Below, piece by piece: positions 49,001 through 52,000 of a stretch of 64,000 nucleotides of DNA (the stretch's first letter is position 1; every line of letters begins with the position of its first letter). Origin of the DNA: Notospermus geniculatus (lineage: Eukaryota; Nemertea; Pilidiophora; Heteronemertea; Lineidae); NCBI GenBank assembly GCA_002633025.1, contig NMRB01000116.1, positions 291,901 through 355,900 of the forward strand, given 5' to 3'. Both the position numbers and the translations under genes were made by a program. Under the pieces are notes generated by a model that was not told the DNA's origin, made no database searches, and saw only the letters and a program-made list of their open reading frames with translations.

Positions 49001-52000
49001 GATTTTGGCGGAAGTGCGCAGATCTGTTAATTCGAGAATCGTCTAAGCAGTGGTTAGTGTTGTTTGGCGATCAGTTCTCAAGTCAATACTTTACTGTTCA
49101 GCACTACAGTACCGGCACAAAGCCAGGAAATTTTCCGACCAGTAAAAATCATAATCCTACCGTCTTGGAATCTCTCTTGTGCTCTTTCGGTTCCTTCACC
49201 GACGACTCCGCCATCTTGGGAATGCTCGTAATCACCGACGTGGGAATCCCGGACTGATTATTACTCTTTTTCTGCGACTTCCCCGTCGTCTGACCGATGG
49301 CCTCCGTCGTGATGCTGGTTCCGTGGGAGCTAACACTAGCCGGTGAGGTGCGGCTACTGGTCAGTGTCGTACTTGCAGAACTTTTCGCCGTTGATGACGT
49401 CACGGTTGTCGTGGTGACGGTATCCTTCGATGACCCAGCAGAGGCTTTGGAACTCGTCGCCTCGGAGACGGGCAATGGCGTCATTCCAAATAACGAACCT
49501 GGAAGGAACGATAATGATTTGAATACAAGTGGAAACATAACAATCCGTGCGACCCGGAGTAAAGGCCCGTTTCCACTAGAGTGGATTCCCGCTGTGGTTT
49601 ATGGTGAGTGGTGCAGTTTTTCACAGGGTTTGGGATAATCCTTCGATGGTTTAACGATATAGGCTATGGACTGACGTCATCAAATGACGTCATATCAATG
49701 GGTATGACGCCACGTGTTGGATGGAAAATGGACGGAGCATGTGGTCAAATGCACTGCGTCAGCATGTCACAACGTTCCATCCAACATGGCGTCACCTCAC
49801 GTGCATAGCCTCTATACTCGAATTCGCAGATCTGTGCACTTCTGCCAAAATCTCAACCAGAACCTCGATCTGAAACCGGCTGACGTGACGCAATCCATGA
49901 TTCAGCTATGGTTGACTCTGACGCGAGGTCTTCAAAGTCACTGTCGTGGGGTTGTCTACATCACGTCATTCAGTTTCAGACAAGATTATCCAGTGCTTCA
50001 CGTAAGACAGGCGCAATCACGCTCGCGCCCGCAAAATTGCGCCAAGGAGCTAGATTGACTGCGCTCCTCGGCATCCTTGAAGTTCAGGCGCAAGTGTGAA
50101 CAGCTCTACTTCACGAGTGTGAACAGCTCTCCTCAAGCCTTTGAGGAGCTCAACTGATTGAGCTCTCGCAGATTTCAAACGTGAAGCACTGATTATCAGA
50201 CCAAGGTTGAGATTTCGTCGGAAGTACAGATCATTGTCGTTTATGTCAATTTGAGATTCGTCTATTCGCTGTTTTTCACAAGATCAACTCGCTATTAACG
50301 GTGAGATACATGTATATAGATGAAGGACAAAATCCCAATACATGCAAGCCCAACAATTCCATACAACAAAGCCAGGATTACTAAACAACAGAGGGAGGTA
50401 TCGGTACACAGAAATACTACAAAAATATAAAGAATCAAAAACTGAAAATCTCAGCAAACTTTTCAAACTAGATTCGCAATCCATGCAAGGACTTTAAGAA
50501 ACGGTGGACTTTCACCAGCAATCTTTGCCGTCTCAAAGAGACAGAATTCACACCATATCTGTCTCTTACACCATATCTGTCATGTCGATATGTGGAACAG
50601 TAAGTGAGGTGCAAATGCTGTGATGTGATAAGGCCCCATAAAATTAAATAGTTGTTTATCATCCCCTCCCGCACCAATTTTTTGGCCCGCACCAATTTTT
50701 TTAAAATTGCTTTTTAACTCTTTCGCTGCCAGACCCTTTTTCGCATTTTTACTCCTATTTGCCAGAATTTACAAGTTTGTGACCATTTTGTAACAGTGAG
50801 AAAAAAATCGAAAGAAATGTTGTATAGTCACCAAATGTGTCTTATTTTATTTGTCTGTACATCTACTTTCAAGAAAAACTCAGTAGTACCTTTATTCTCA
50901 ATGATATTTCTCAAAACATTCAGCCGAACAGATGGCAACTTCACATTTCCGGCAAAAGTACCTTTTTGACCCAGATTTCCCAATGTTTTCCTACAATGTT
51001 GTCCATTCCCACTGTTTATACCTCTTTCCAGCCCCTGGAGGTAACACAGGCCTTTTGTGAACTTTGTAGCCACCTGAGAGCCTTCCTATGTACAGTGGCG
51101 CCCTCTTGCACTCTCTAGCTACTGGAGGACCTCCCCTTTGGGGGTCCTGGTCCTGTGAATCAGTTGCTATTATGCTACCCATAAAGCTTTGCAACCGAAG
51201 CTGTCGTCTGCTACTGAGCCGTCAGAGCCACGAGAATGTAATTAGACATTCGATTGAAGATACATCTGGCATTTTCTGAAAAAAACTAAAAAAACGTTGA
51301 TCGACGTGATTTGGCAGACAACTGATTGCCTGGAAAAACGTTGATCGACGTGATTTGGCAGCGAAAGAGTTAAGCTGTGTTGAAGGTTGAAAACATCGTT
51401 ATCTGTTGACCAGGAGGACTGGCCGCCCTGGAACTGCCGACGAACAGTGAATGATGGACATTGAACTGTGAACTAAAACATCTGTGCCTAAAGTTGCTGA
51501 TGGACTTCTCAGCATCTACTAAAAGCTACACTAGAAATTGTCTTTTTGTTGCCAGTTCATGTGTTTTTGATTCACGTAAAAAAATTTTAAAAAATATTGA
51601 CCCTCCCTCACCTACTTTTTGAGAATCAATGGATGATAAACAACTAATTATTTTATGGGGCCTAAAACAGGGATGATAACTCTAGACCCATTGATATTAT
51701 TACCATGGCGAAAGTGAACATTTTTAGCCATTGCTGTCGAATTCCATAGCAACACACAACAATGACTCTTCAAAATGGTGATGCTGTATATCGGGTGTCC
51801 CAAAAAAAGTGAACCGCTTTTTTTGACAAGTATTTTCTCAGCAACAGGTAAACCAAATTAATTGGAATTTTTTGCAGAGTAACCTTACGGTATCATCAAC
51901 AAGTCTGCAAAATATCTAGGAGATCGGTCGCAAATTATGCGAGTATTGTCAAATTCAAAACAGCATGTCAACACCTGCCTGAACATGATGAAGGAGTCGA

